Positions 1 to 7,828 of a stretch of 64,000 nucleotides of DNA are shown in pieces. The notes below the pieces were generated by a model. That model ran no database searches and had not been told where the DNA came from. It saw nothing but the letters and a program-made list of their open reading frames with translations. A program made the position numbers and the translations under genes. How positions within the stretch are numbered: the stretch's first letter is position 1; each line of letters opens with the position of its first letter. The DNA lies in contig NC_015312.1 of assembly GCF_000196675.2 (NCBI RefSeq), forward strand, positions 186,001-250,000, in the 5' to 3' direction. This DNA is from Pseudonocardia benzenivorans CB1190. GTDB lineage: Bacteria; Actinomycetota; Actinomycetes; Mycobacteriales; Pseudonocardiaceae.

Positions 1-94
1 GGTCCTCGCGGCGCCCGACGTCCGGCCGCAGGCGTGGGTCGTCGCCGCCGCGCACATCGGGCTGGGTCTGGTCGTCGCGGTCGCGATCCTGTAG
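1..94 (+). CDS. C-terminal fragment of a membrane protein
   Basis: The open frame enters from the left edge (first complete codon at base 2) and ends at a TAG. About 30 residues are visible. The last 20 are hydrophobic (AWVVAAAHIGLGLVVAVAIL) and would form one transmembrane helix ending almost at the C-terminus. The family cannot be identified from this piece. The next gene follows 38 bp later on the same strand with its own -10-like box, so the two need not be cotranscribed. Confidence 0.5.
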   Translation, partial: VLAAPDVRPQAWVVAAAHIGLGLVVAVAIL

Positions 95-120
95 CCCGTC
101 CCGGCGGCCCGGACCCCACG

Positions 121-126
121 TACGCT
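121..126 (+). promoter_or_regulatory. -10 box (TACGCT) for a leaderless start
   Basis: TACGCT lies 6 nt before the GTG of the HAD phosphatase gene. The spacing fits a transcript that begins at or next to the start codon. No Shine-Dalgarno sequence is visible before this GTG, which supports leaderless translation. This is inferred from sequence only. Confidence 0.5.
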
Positions 127-132
127 GTCGGG

Positions 133-981
133 GTGCAGGCACCCCGGCTCGTCGCGACCGACGTCGACGGGACCCTGCTCGACCCCGAGCTGCGGGTCAC
201 CCCGCGCACCGCGGTCGCGGTCCGCGACTACGTCGCGGGTGGCGGCGAGTTCGTGCTGGTCACGGGGCGGCCGCCGCGGTGGATCCCGCCCGTCGCCGCG
301 CAGCTGACGGCGGTGCGCCTCGCGGTGTGTGCCAACGGCGCCGTGCTGTACGACGTGGTCGCCGACCGGGTGCTCGACGCCCACGAGATCGACCCGGCGA
401 CGCTCGGCTTCCTCGCCGAGGCCGTCGCGGAGACGTTGCCCGGCGCCGGAATCGCGGTCGAGCGCGTCGGCGTGGGCGGGCACGGCGACCAGGCCGGGGC
501 CTTCCTCGCCGAGGCCGACTACCGGCACGCCTGGAAGGGCGACGACAGCGACCGCATCCCACGCGCCGAGCTGCTCTCCCGGCCGGCCGTGAAGCTGCTG
601 GTCAGGGCGCACGGCATGACGAGCGAACAGATGGTCGCCGCGCTGACGCCCGTCGTGGGGGACGCCGTCGACCTGACGTTCTCGCACTCAGGTGGGCTGG
701 TCGAGGCGTCGTCGCCGGGGATCACGAAGGCCACCGGGCTGGCGGAGGTCGCGGGGTCGGCGGGGATCGAGGCCGCGGGCATCGTCGCGTTCGGGGACAT
801 GCCCAACGACATCGAGATGCTGCGGTGGGCCGGGCACGGCGTCGCGATGGCCAACGCGCACCCGGACCTGCTGGCCGTCGCCGACGAGGTCACCGCCGCG
901 AACACCGACGACGGCGTCGCCCAGGTGCTCGAACGCTGGGCGCCGTCGGGCGACACGGACCTCCCCGACAAGGCCGGGTAA
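133..981 (+). CDS. HAD-IIB (Cof-type) phosphatase
   Basis: A 282-residue cytosolic HAD-superfamily hydrolase of the Cof subfamily, whose members dephosphorylate sugar phosphates and similar small metabolites. HAD motif I is DVDGT with the nucleophile and acid/base aspartates at residues 10 and 12. Motif IV is GDMPND at about 221-226. Between them lies the large cap insertion of type IIB. The frame is open upstream to base 34, but the GTG was chosen because the conserved fold begins right after it and a TACGCT -10 box lies 6 nt before it. The M. tuberculosis homologue Rv3813c also sits close to the galactan genes. The substrate is unknown. Confidence 0.85.
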   Translation: MQAPRLVATDVDGTLLDPELRVTPRTAVAVRDYVAGGGEFVLVTGRPPRWIPPVAAQLTAVRLAVCANGAVLYDVVADRVLDAHEIDPATLGFLAEAVAETLPGAGIAVERVGVGGHGDQAGAFLAEADYRHAWKGDDSDRIPRAELLSRPAVKLLVRAHGMTSEQMVAALTPVVGDAVDLTFSHSGGLVEASSPGITKATGLAEVAGSAGIEAAGIVAFGDMPNDIEMLRWAGHGVAMANAHPDLLAVADEVTAANTDDGVAQVLERWAPSGDTDLPDKAG

Positions 982-1067
982 AGGCGTCGCGCGTAGCATC
1001 GGCCGCCGGAACACACCCGCCGAGCAGCGCCGCCGACCCAGCCGTGGCGCACAGGAGGCCCCGAACC

Positions 1068-1715
1068 GTGGCCGAGCCCGTCGTCCGTCCGGGCGTCACC
1101 GAGCCCGCCCAGCCCGTCCCGTCGCAGCCCGTCCCGTCCCAGCCCGTCTCGTCGCAGCCCGCGCCGTCGCCGCGCGCCCTCGCCGTCGTCCCCGACCCGT
1201 CGACGCGGTCCGCCGAGGTCCGCATCCTCAACGCGGTGCAGTCCGCGATCGCGACGCCGGCGGTGGTGGGCGTCGCCCGCGGCATGTCGCTGTTCGGCGA
1301 GCACGCCGCCGGCTGGCTGGCGCTCGGTCTCGTCGGCGCGGCGGTCGACCGCGACCGCCGTCGCGACTGGCTCGGGGCCGCCGCGGGCGTCGCCGCCGCG
1401 CACGGGGCGTCGATCGCGGTGAAGCGCGTCGTCCGCCGCCGCCGCCCGGACGACCCCTCGGTCCGCGTGCTCGTCGGCACGCCCAGCCGGCTGAGCTTCC
1501 CGTCGGCGCACGCGACGTCGACCACCGCTGCCGCGGTGCTCTACGGCGGCCTGCTGGCCCGGCCGCTCGTGCCCGTCCTGGTCCCGCCGATGGCGCTGTC
1601 GCGGCTGGTCCTGGGCGTGCACTTCCCGTCCGACGTGCTCGTCGGCTCCGCGCTGGGCGCGGGCGTCGCGAGCGGGGTGCGGGCGTGGCTGCGGCGACGG
1701 GCGGGGGCGCGATGA
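1068..1715 (+). CDS. PAP2 phosphatase, candidate decaprenylphosphoryl-5-phosphoribose phosphatase
   Basis: A 215-residue PAP2-superfamily membrane phosphatase. The three signature blocks are K119-R126-P, SFPSAH (His148) and SR-x5-H-x3-D (His185, Asp189). The gene ends 25 bp before the UbiA-type DPPR synthase. In M. tuberculosis the equivalent neighbour Rv3807c is assigned to dephosphorylating decaprenylphosphoryl-5-phosphoribose to decaprenylphosphoryl-ribose, the DprE1 substrate, so that role is inferred here. An AGGAGG Shine-Dalgarno sequence at 1053-1058 supports the GTG start. The first 40 residues are disordered and Pro/Ser/Gln-rich, with four tandem QPVPS-type pentapeptides (residues 15-34) not expected in this family. 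Confidence 0.85.
   Translation: MAEPVVRPGVTEPAQPVPSQPVPSQPVSSQPAPSPRALAVVPDPSTRSAEVRILNAVQSAIATPAVVGVARGMSLFGEHAAGWLALGLVGAAVDRDRRRDWLGAAAGVAAAHGASIAVKRVVRRRRPDDPSVRVLVGTPSRLSFPSAHATSTTAAAVLYGGLLARPLVPVLVPPMALSRLVLGVHFPSDVLVGSALGAGVASGVRAWLRRRAGAR
1110..1169 (+). repeat. 15-bp tandem repeat x4 (QPVPS)
   Basis: Four contiguous, imperfect 15-bp units beginning CAGCCCG encode QPVPS, QPVPS, QPVSS and QPAPS in the N-terminal tail of the PAP2 phosphatase. The unit keeps the reading frame, so copy number can change without a frameshift. Confidence 0.8.
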
Positions 1716-1740
1716 CCGGCACCGAGCGGGTGGGCAGGCG

Positions 1741-2661
1741 ATGACCAGCACCGACACGCCGCCCACCGCCGCACCGGCGGTCCGGAGCCCCGCGAACGTC
1801 GGCCTCGGCCTGCTGCGGACGATGCGGCCGAAGCAGTGGGTCAAGAACGTCCTGGTGCTGGCGGCGCCCTTCGCGGCCGGCGACCTCTTCGACGGCCGCT
1901 CGGCCTACCACCTCGCCGTCGCGTTCGTGACGTTCTCGCTGGCCGCGTCGGCGGTCTACCTGGTCAACGACGCCAACGACGTCGAGGCCGACCGGGCCCA
2001 CCCCAAGAAGCGCACCCGTCCCATCGCCGCCGGGATCGTCCCCGTCCGGCTGGCGTACGCGCTCGCGATCCTGCTGCTCCTGGGCGCGCTCGCGCTCAGC
2101 GTCCTCGCCTCGACGCAGCTGACGATCGTGCTGGCCGTCTACATCGGCGTGCAGCTCGGCTACTGCTTCTGGCTCAAGCACCAGCCGGTGCTCGACATCT
2201 GCATCGTCGCCTCGGGATTCCTGCTGCGCGCGATCGCGGGCGGCGCCGCGGCGAGCATCCCGCTCTCGCAGTGGTTCCTGCTCGCCGCGGGCTTCGGGTC
2301 GCTGTTCATGGTCGCGGGCAAGCGCTACGCCGAGATGATGCTCGCCGAGCGCACCGGAGCGAAGATCCGCAAGTCGCTGGAGAGCTACTCGGCGTCCTAC
2401 CTGCGGTTCGTGTGGGCGCTGTCGGCCACCGTCCTGATCATGACCTACGGCCTGTGGGCGTTCGAGATCCGCGAGGCGCACCACAACTCGGTGTGGTCGG
2501 TCGTCTCGATCGTGCCGTTCGTGGTGGCGGTGCTGCGGTACGCGGTCGACGTCGACAGCGGCAACGGCGGCGCGCCCGACGAGATCGCGCTCAAGGACCA
2601 CGTGCTGCAGGTCCTGGCCGTGCTCTGGGTGGCCACGCTGACCCTCGCCGTCTACACCTGA
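1741..2661 (+). CDS. ubiA: Decaprenyl-phosphate phosphoribosyltransferase (UbiA family)
   Basis: A 306-residue polytopic UbiA-superfamily prenyltransferase. It matches DPPR synthase (Rv3806c type), which transfers 5-phosphoribose from PRPP to decaprenyl phosphate, the first committed step to decaprenyl-phospho-arabinose. The diagnostic motif N76-D77-x-N79-D80-x3-D84, followed by a basic KKRTRP stretch, is the metal/PRPP site. A second conserved segment, KRYAEMM, lies near residues 198-204. It follows the PAP2 phosphatase by 25 bp and precedes rmlA by 9 bp on the same strand, so a polycistronic unit is likely. The order (phosphatase, ubiA) matches the mycobacterial Rv3807c-Rv3806c pair. Confidence 0.93.
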   Translation: MTSTDTPPTAAPAVRSPANVGLGLLRTMRPKQWVKNVLVLAAPFAAGDLFDGRSAYHLAVAFVTFSLAASAVYLVNDANDVEADRAHPKKRTRPIAAGIVPVRLAYALAILLLLGALALSVLASTQLTIVLAVYIGVQLGYCFWLKHQPVLDICIVASGFLLRAIAGGAAASIPLSQWFLLAAGFGSLFMVAGKRYAEMMLAERTGAKIRKSLESYSASYLRFVWALSATVLIMTYGLWAFEIREAHHNSVWSVVSIVPFVVAVLRYAVDVDSGNGGAPDEIALKDHVLQVLAVLWVATLTLAVYT

Positions 2662-2670
2662 CGGCCGGCC

Positions 2671-3582
2671 GTGAAGGGCATCATCCTGGCCGGCGGCGCC
2701 GGCACCCGCCTGCACCCGATCACCCGGGCCGTCTCGAAGCAGCTGCTCCCGGTGTTCGACAAGCCGATGATCTACTACCCGCTCTCGGTGCTCATGCTCG
2801 CCGGGATCCGGGACATCCTCGTCATCACGACGCCGGAGGAGCAGCCGCTGTTCCGGCGCCTCCTCGGCGACGGCGCCGAGCTGGGCCTGCGGCTCGGCTA
2901 CGCCGCGCAACCCGAGCCGGGCGGTATCGCCCAGGCCTTCCTGATCGGCGCCGAGCACATCGGTGACGACCACTGCGCGCTCGTCCTGGGCGACAACATC
3001 TTCCACGGCCAGGGCTTCGCCTCGGTGCTGCGCGGCTGCATCGCGCGGCTCGCGGCGGGCGAGGACGGCGCGGTGCTGTTCGGCTACCCGGTCCGGGACC
3101 CGCAGCGCTACGGCGTGGGCCTGGCCGACGAGTCGGGCCGCCTCGTCGACATCGAGGAGAAGCCGGCCGCGCCCCGGTCGAACCGGGCGATCACCGGGCT
3201 GTACCTCTACGACGAGCACGTCGTCGACATCGCGCGTGGGCTCACCCCGTCGGCACGCGGCGAGCTGGAGATCACCGACGTCAACCGCGAGTACCTCAAG
3301 CGCGACCGGGCGCGGCTGGTCGACCTGGGCCGCGGCTTCGCGTGGCTGGACACCGGGACGCACGACTCGCTCGTCGAGGCGAGCCAGTACGTGCAGGTGC
3401 TCGAGCACCGGCAGGGCGTGCGCATCGCGTGCCTCGAGGAGATCGCGCTCGACCGGGGCTGGATCGACGCCGACGCCTGCCTCGCCCTCGGCGCCGCGCA
3501 GGGCAAGTCCGGCTACGGGGAGTACGTCATGAACGTGGCGCGAGCACGAGGAGCGCAGGCACAGGGGGCTCGGACACAGTGA
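2671..3582 (+). CDS. rmlA: Glucose-1-phosphate thymidylyltransferase RmlA
   Basis: A 303-residue nucleotidyltransferase making dTDP-glucose from dTTP and glucose-1-phosphate, step 1 of dTDP-L-rhamnose synthesis. The N-terminal signature GGAGTRLHP (residues 8-16) and the downstream K23QLLPVFDKP are the nucleotide-binding elements. LGDNIFHG and the VEEKP-like IEEKP motif are present, and the length is normal for RmlA. Its TGA stop overlaps the rmlB GTG (GTGA), indicating translational coupling. The rhamnose is needed for the disaccharide linker joining arabinogalactan to peptidoglycan. Confidence 0.95.
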   Translation: MKGIILAGGAGTRLHPITRAVSKQLLPVFDKPMIYYPLSVLMLAGIRDILVITTPEEQPLFRRLLGDGAELGLRLGYAAQPEPGGIAQAFLIGAEHIGDDHCALVLGDNIFHGQGFASVLRGCIARLAAGEDGAVLFGYPVRDPQRYGVGLADESGRLVDIEEKPAAPRSNRAITGLYLYDEHVVDIARGLTPSARGELEITDVNREYLKRDRARLVDLGRGFAWLDTGTHDSLVEASQYVQVLEHRQGVRIACLEEIALDRGWIDADACLALGAAQGKSGYGEYVMNVARARGAQAQGARTQ

Positions 3583-4553
3583 GGGTGCTGGTCACCGGCG
3601 GGGCCGGTTTCATCGGGTCGAACTACGTCCGCAAGCTGGTCGCCGGCGCCTACCCGGCGTTCGCCGACGCCGACGTCACCGTGTTCGACCTGCTCACCTA
3701 CGCCGGGACGCTGACCAACCTCGTCGAGGTCGCCGACTCGCCGCGCTACCGGTTCGTCCGCGGCGACATCCGCGACGCGGCCGCGGTCGGCGACGTGATG
3801 GCCGGCGTCGACGTCGTCGTCCACTTCGCGGCCGAGTCCCACGTCGACCGCTCGATCACCGGTGCGGGCGACTTCGTGTCGACCAACGTCGTCGGCACCC
3901 AGGTGCTGCTGCAGGCGGCCCTCGACGCCGGGGTGGGCCGGTTCGTGCACGTGTCCACCGACGAGGTGTACGGCTCGATCGACGAGGGCTCCTGGCCGGA
4001 GACGCACCCGTTGGAGCCGAACTCGCCGTACTCGGCGTCGAAGGCGGGATCGGACCTGCTCGCCCGGGCCTACCACCGCACGCACGGGCTGCCGGTGTGC
4101 ATCACGCGCTGCTCCAACAACTACGGGCCGCACCAGTTCCCGGAGAAGGTCATCCCGCTGTTCGTGTCGAACCTGCTCGACGGGAAGAAGGTGCCGCTCT
4201 ACGGCGACGGCGGCAACGTGCGCGACTGGCTGCACGTCGACGACCACTGTCGCGGCATCCAGCTCGTCGTCGAGAAGGGGCGCGACGGCGAGGTCTACAA
4301 CATCGGCGGCGGCACCGAGCTGTCCAACCGGGAGCTCACGCACCTGCTGCTCGACGCCGTCGGTGCCGACGAGTCGATGATCCAGCCGGTGGCGGACCGG
4401 CCGGGCCACGACCGGCGCTACTCCGTCGACTGGTCCAAGATCGCCGACGAGCTGGGGTACGCGCCACAGGTGCCGTTCGAGCGGGGGCTCGCCGAGACGG
4501 TCGCGTTCTACCGGGACCGGCGGGACTGGTGGGAACCGCTCAAGAACGGCTGA
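3579..4553 (+). CDS. rmlB: dTDP-glucose 4,6-dehydratase RmlB
   Basis: A 324-residue extended short-chain dehydrogenase catalysing step 2 of dTDP-L-rhamnose synthesis (dTDP-glucose to the 4-keto-6-deoxy sugar). It shows the NAD motif GGAGFIG at residues 7-13, the catalytic STDEVYG block, and YSASK carrying the active-site Tyr and Lys. The GTG start overlaps the rmlA stop by 4 bp and puts the Rossmann motif at the expected distance from the N-terminus. Its last 14 bp overlap the convergently transcribed rmlD. Confidence 0.95.
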   Translation: MRVLVTGGAGFIGSNYVRKLVAGAYPAFADADVTVFDLLTYAGTLTNLVEVADSPRYRFVRGDIRDAAAVGDVMAGVDVVVHFAAESHVDRSITGAGDFVSTNVVGTQVLLQAALDAGVGRFVHVSTDEVYGSIDEGSWPETHPLEPNSPYSASKAGSDLLARAYHRTHGLPVCITRCSNNYGPHQFPEKVIPLFVSNLLDGKKVPLYGDGGNVRDWLHVDDHCRGIQLVVEKGRDGEVYNIGGGTELSNRELTHLLLDAVGADESMIQPVADRPGHDRRYSVDWSKIADELGYAPQVPFERGLAETVAFYRDRRDWWEPLKNG

Positions 4554-5376
4554 CGTAGCGGACGAGGCTCTCCTGCCAGTCTGGGGTCACGACGCCGGCG
4601 GCGTGCGCGCGTCCCAGGTCCAGCACGCTGTTGAGCGGCCGCGGCGCGACGTCGGGCCTGCCGGCGAAGTACTCGGCCGTCGTCGTGTCGGTGACCGCGA
4701 GGTCGTCGCGGCCGGCCGCGGCGAACACGGCCCGCGCGACGTCCGCCCACGACGCGGGCTCCCCGCCGCCGGTGACGTGGTAGGTGCCGTGCGGTGCGCC
4801 GACGTCGAGCAGGTGCACGATCGCGGCGGCGATGTCCGGCGCGAACGTCGGCCGGCCGACCTGGTCCGCGACGACCGTCGGGGCGATCCCGCGCCCGGCC
4901 AGCCCCAGCATCGTGCGCACGAAGTTGCGGCCCTCGCCGACGACCCACGTGGGCCGCACCAGGTAGTGCCGCTCGACGCCGCGCACCGCCAGGTCGCCCG
5001 CGGCCTTGGCCGCGCCGTACGCGGACAGCGGTGCGACGGGGTCGGTCTCGGTGTACGGGCCGGACTTGCGCCCGTCGAACACGTACTCGGTCGAGAGGTG
5101 GACGAGCGTGAAGCCGTGCCGCCGGGCGCGGTCGGCGAGCAGCGCGGGGCCGGACGCGTTGGCCCGCCACGTCGCGACCCGGCCGTCGGGGGTCTGGGCG
5201 CCGTCGACGTCGGTGTGCGCTGCGGCGTTGACCACGACCTCGTGCTCGTCCCATGCGGGTTCGGGCCCACCGCCGGTGATGTCGAAGTCCGCCCTGGTCA
5301 GGGCGACGGCGTCGGGCAGTGCGGCGGCGAGGGCCCGGCCGACCTGGCCGCCCGCGCCGAGCAGCAGCACCCTCAC
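4540..5376 (-). CDS. rmlD: dTDP-4-dehydrorhamnose reductase RmlD
   Basis: A 278-residue NAD(P)H-dependent reductase performing the last step to dTDP-L-rhamnose. It starts with the Rossmann segment VLLLGAGGQVG and carries the RmlD-type STEYVFDG block and the catalytic Tyr-Lys in YGAAKAAGD. The GTG start overlaps the rmlC stop (GTGA), so rmlC and rmlD are translationally coupled. The 3' end overlaps rmlB by 14 bp on the opposite strand. All four rml genes therefore sit together as two facing pairs, rmlAB and rmlCD. Confidence 0.93.
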   Translation of the reverse strand: MRVLLLGAGGQVGRALAAALPDAVALTRADFDITGGGPEPAWDEHEVVVNAAAHTDVDGAQTPDGRVATWRANASGPALLADRARRHGFTLVHLSTEYVFDGRKSGPYTETDPVAPLSAYGAAKAAGDLAVRGVERHYLVRPTWVVGEGRNFVRTMLGLAGRGIAPTVVADQVGRPTFAPDIAAAIVHLLDVGAPHGTYHVTGGGEPASWADVARAVFAAAGRDDLAVTDTTTAEYFAGRPDVAPRPLNSVLDLGRAHAAGVVTPDWQESLVRYVSRS

Positions 5377-5912
5377 GGGGCGATCGCCGCCAGCGGTGGG
5401 TGGTCGATGTCCTTCTGGGACCGGATCGCGTCGGCCTCCGCGATGGGCCAGTCGATCCCCAGCGCCGGGTCGTACGCGTTGATCAGCGTGTACCGCGCCT
5501 CCGGCGACCAGTGGTCGTTGACGAGGTAGGTGTAGACGACGTCGGGTGTGAGCGTCTGGTAGGAGTTGCCGCACCCCCGCGGCACGAAGATCGCGTTGCC
5601 CGGGTCGAGCTCGAAGGTCTCGACCCGCCCGAACGCCGGGCCCGGCCGCAGGTCGACGATCGCCGCGAACGCCCGGCCGTGCGCCAGGGAGATGTACTTG
5701 TCCCACGGCTCGGCGTGGATGCCGCGGGTGACGCCGCGCTCGGCGTTGAACGAGACGTTGCTCTGCACGATGTCGAACTCCGGGAAGCCCGCCTCGCGCA
5801 GCTTCGCCTGCTGGTAGGCCTCCTTGAACCAGCCCCGGTTGTCACCGTGCACGGCGAGGGTGACGCGGAGCAGTCCGGGGATCGACGTGGTGTCGACGCT
5901 GAGCTCTGCCAC
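5373..5912 (-). CDS. rmlC: dTDP-4-dehydrorhamnose 3,5-epimerase RmlC
   Basis: A 179-residue cupin-fold epimerase converting dTDP-4-keto-6-deoxyglucose to the L-lyxo form, step 3 of rhamnose synthesis. Conserved pieces are the GWFKE segment, NVSFN, RGIHAEPW (active-site His) and the beta-barrel stretch around GCGNSYQ. The GTG was chosen because a GGAGGAC Shine-Dalgarno lies 8 nt upstream (bases 5921-5927). The frame stays open upstream but adds only low-complexity sequence. The HAEPWDKYI wording is that of the actinobacterial subgroup; other sugar 3,5-epimerase activities are possible, but the rmlD coupling argues for rhamnose. Confidence 0.9.
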   Translation of the reverse strand: MAELSVDTTSIPGLLRVTLAVHGDNRGWFKEAYQQAKLREAGFPEFDIVQSNVSFNAERGVTRGIHAEPWDKYISLAHGRAFAAIVDLRPGPAFGRVETFELDPGNAIFVPRGCGNSYQTLTPDVVYTYLVNDHWSPEARYTLINAYDPALGIDWPIAEADAIRSQKDIDHPPLAAIAP

Positions 5913-5999
5913 GGTGGCGGGTCCTCCAGTGGGCGGGATCGACGGCATCCTCGCACCCGGGCGCGGCCTGTCGGTCGGCGACCGGCTCGGCACGGCCGG

Positions 6000-6005
6000 T
6001 AGGGT
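6000..6005 (+). promoter_or_regulatory. -10 box (TAGGGT) for a leaderless start
   Basis: TAGGGT lies 7 nt before the GTG of the methyltransferase, with no Shine-Dalgarno between. It sits in the 100-bp divergent gap shared with rmlC. Confidence 0.5.
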
Positions 6006-6012
6006 GCGCGCC

Positions 6013-6624
6013 GTGGCGGGAGAAGGCGATACGACGTCGACGGCCTACTCCGAGCGTCTCGCGACGTTGTCGGGAGCGCGCTGGAAGCGCCTCGTCGACG
6101 TGCAGCGGCCGTACCGGTGGAACCTGCGCAGGCTCATCGGTCAGCGACGCACGCTCGACGTGGGCTGCGGCATCGGGCGCAACCTCGCGAACCTGCCCCC
6201 GGGCAGCGTCGGCGTCGACCACAACCCGACCTCCGTGGAGCTGTGCCGCAAGCAGGGCTTCCAGGCCGAGACGAGCGCGGAGTTCCTCGCCCGCACGCCC
6301 GAGGAGACCACCCCGTTCGACGCGATGCTCGTCGCGCACGTCGTCGAGCACCTCGACGAGGGCGCCGCGGCCGACGTCATCCGCCCCTACCTGGCCTACG
6401 TCCGGCCCGGGTCGCCCGTCGTGCTGATCTGCCCGCAGGAGCGCGGCTTCGCCTCCGACGCGACGCACACAGTCTTCACCGACCACGCCGCGCTGCGCGC
6501 CCTGGTCGCCGAGCTGGGTCTGACGTTCCGGCGCGAGTTCTCGTTCCCGTTGCCGCGGTTCACCGGCAAGGTCTTCACCTACAACGAGTTCGTGACCGTG
6601 GCCGCCACTGCGAGCAGGTCGTGA
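6013..6624 (+). CDS. SAM-dependent methyltransferase (class I)
   Basis: About 203 residues with a class I Rossmann methyltransferase core. Motif I is LDVGCGIGRN, followed by an acidic GVDHN loop and the post-motif block FDAMLVAHVVEHLDEG. The substrate is unknown. The position between rhamnose genes and a polyprenyl-type glycosyltransferase suggests an envelope glycan or lipid-linked sugar. The GTG is placed by the TAGGGT -10 box 7 nt upstream; an in-frame GTG 9 bp earlier is the alternative. The stop overlaps the next GTG (GTGA), so it is coupled to the GT2 gene. Confidence 0.75.
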   Translation: MAGEGDTTSTAYSERLATLSGARWKRLVDVQRPYRWNLRRLIGQRRTLDVGCGIGRNLANLPPGSVGVDHNPTSVELCRKQGFQAETSAEFLARTPEETTPFDAMLVAHVVEHLDEGAAADVIRPYLAYVRPGSPVVLICPQERGFASDATHTVFTDHAALRALVAELGLTFRREFSFPLPRFTGKVFTYNEFVTVAATASRS

Positions 6625-7391
6625 CGACGGAAGGCCTCGAGCGCGTCGAGATCTCGTTGAACGGGTCGGGTCCCGCACACGAGCAGCGGCTGCTGGTCGT
6701 GCTGCCGGCGCTCAACGAGCAGGAGTCCGTCGCCAAGGTGATCGGCGAGATCCGGGCCAGCAGGCCGGACGCGGACGTCCTCGTCGTCGACGACGGGTCC
6801 ACCGACCGCACGGCCGAGCGGGCCGACGCCGCGGGCGCGCTCGTGATGCGGCTGCCGTTCAACCTCGGGGTGGGCGGCGCGATGCGCGCGGCCTACCGCT
6901 ACGCCCACGAGTCGGGATTCACGTCCGTCGTGCAGGTCGACGCCGACGGCCAGCACGATCCCCGCGAGATCGAGCACCTGCTCGCCGTGCGCGACGCCGA
7001 CGTCGTGATCGGGGCCCGGTTCGCCGGGCGCGGCAGCTACGTCGTCAAGGGCCCGCGACGGTGGGCGATGCGGCTGCTGTCGTTCGTACTCAGCCGCATC
7101 ATCGGCGTCCCGCTGACCGACCCGACCTCGGGCTTCCGGCTCGTCCACGGGCGCGCGCTCGCGCTGTTCGCCGAGCACTACCCGGAGGAGTACCTCGGCG
7201 ACACCGTCGAGTCGCTGGTCATCGCGCATCGCGCGGGGCTGTCCGTCGCGCAGGTGCCCGTCGTCATGCGGGCGCGGGAGACGGGCGTCGCGAGCACCAA
7301 CCCGGTCCGCTCGGCGGTGTACCTGCTGCGCGTCGTCGTCGCCGTCGGGCTGGCCCTGATCCGCCGCCGTCCGGAGAGCGAGCACCGGTGA
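6621..7391 (+). CDS. Glycosyltransferase family 2 (DPM1-like)
   Basis: 256 residues with a GT-A fold. It shows LVVLPALNEQES, the first acidic motif VVDDGSTD, and the metal-binding QVDADGQHD. These are typical of polyprenyl-phosphate sugar transferases (DPM1/DPG synthase group), which load a sugar from a nucleotide donor onto a lipid phosphate at the cytoplasmic membrane. No C-terminal membrane pair is present. It is coupled upstream to the methyltransferase and downstream to a DUF2304 protein (TGATG junction), a pairing often seen for this GT2 group. The specific sugar is unknown. Confidence 0.82.
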   Translation: MTTEGLERVEISLNGSGPAHEQRLLVVLPALNEQESVAKVIGEIRASRPDADVLVVDDGSTDRTAERADAAGALVMRLPFNLGVGGAMRAAYRYAHESGFTSVVQVDADGQHDPREIEHLLAVRDADVVIGARFAGRGSYVVKGPRRWAMRLLSFVLSRIIGVPLTDPTSGFRLVHGRALALFAEHYPEEYLGDTVESLVIAHRAGLSVAQVPVVMRARETGVASTNPVRSAVYLLRVVVAVGLALIRRRPESEHR

Positions 7392-7804
7392 TGACCGACC
7401 TCCGCCTCACGATCTTCTCCGTCGTCGTCGCGGTCGCGGCGCTGGTGCTGGTGGTCGAGCTGCTGCGGCGGCGCCGGCTCCGGGAGAAGTACGCCGTGAT
7501 CTGGGTCGTCATCTCGATCGGCACGCTGATCGTGGCGATCTTCCCGTCGCTGCTGCGCGGCGTCGCACAGGCCATCGGCATCCAGACGCCCAGCAACCTG
7601 CTGTTCTTCGGCTCGCTGCTGGTGCTGTTCGCCGTCTCGCTGCAGCTCTCCCGGGAGGTCGGGCTGCTGGAGGAGCAGTCGCGGCGGCTCGCCGAAGAGG
7701 TCGGCGCGCTGCGGCTGCGGCTCGACGCGATGGAGAAGCGGGCCGACGAGGCCGCCGCGGCGCAGGACGCGACCGAGCAGCAGAAGGCCGAGCGCGGCGC
7801 CTGA
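7391..7804 (+). CDS. DUF2304 small membrane protein
   Basis: A 137-residue protein with three hydrophobic segments (about residues 4-24, 36-56 and 68-84) and a charged, Glu/Arg-rich C-terminal half predicted to form a coiled coil (about 88-125). This is the DUF2304 layout. DUF2304 genes commonly sit directly after a DPM1-like GT2, as here, and are thought to act as a membrane partner for it. That role is inferred from context. ATG overlaps the preceding TGA by one base. Confidence 0.8.
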   Translation: MTDLRLTIFSVVVAVAALVLVVELLRRRRLREKYAVIWVVISIGTLIVAIFPSLLRGVAQAIGIQTPSNLLFFGSLLVLFAVSLQLSREVGLLEEQSRRLAEEVGALRLRLDAMEKRADEAAAAQDATEQQKAERGA

Positions 7805-7828
7805 CGGCGGTCGAACCGTTCGGGGCGG

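Noticed and set aside
1228..3408. 726-residue open frame on the minus strand across ubiA and rmlA
   Set aside because: It is an antisense shadow of the GC-biased plus-strand genes. The product is Arg/His/Asp/Gly-rich with no domain, and the plus-strand genes have clear motifs.
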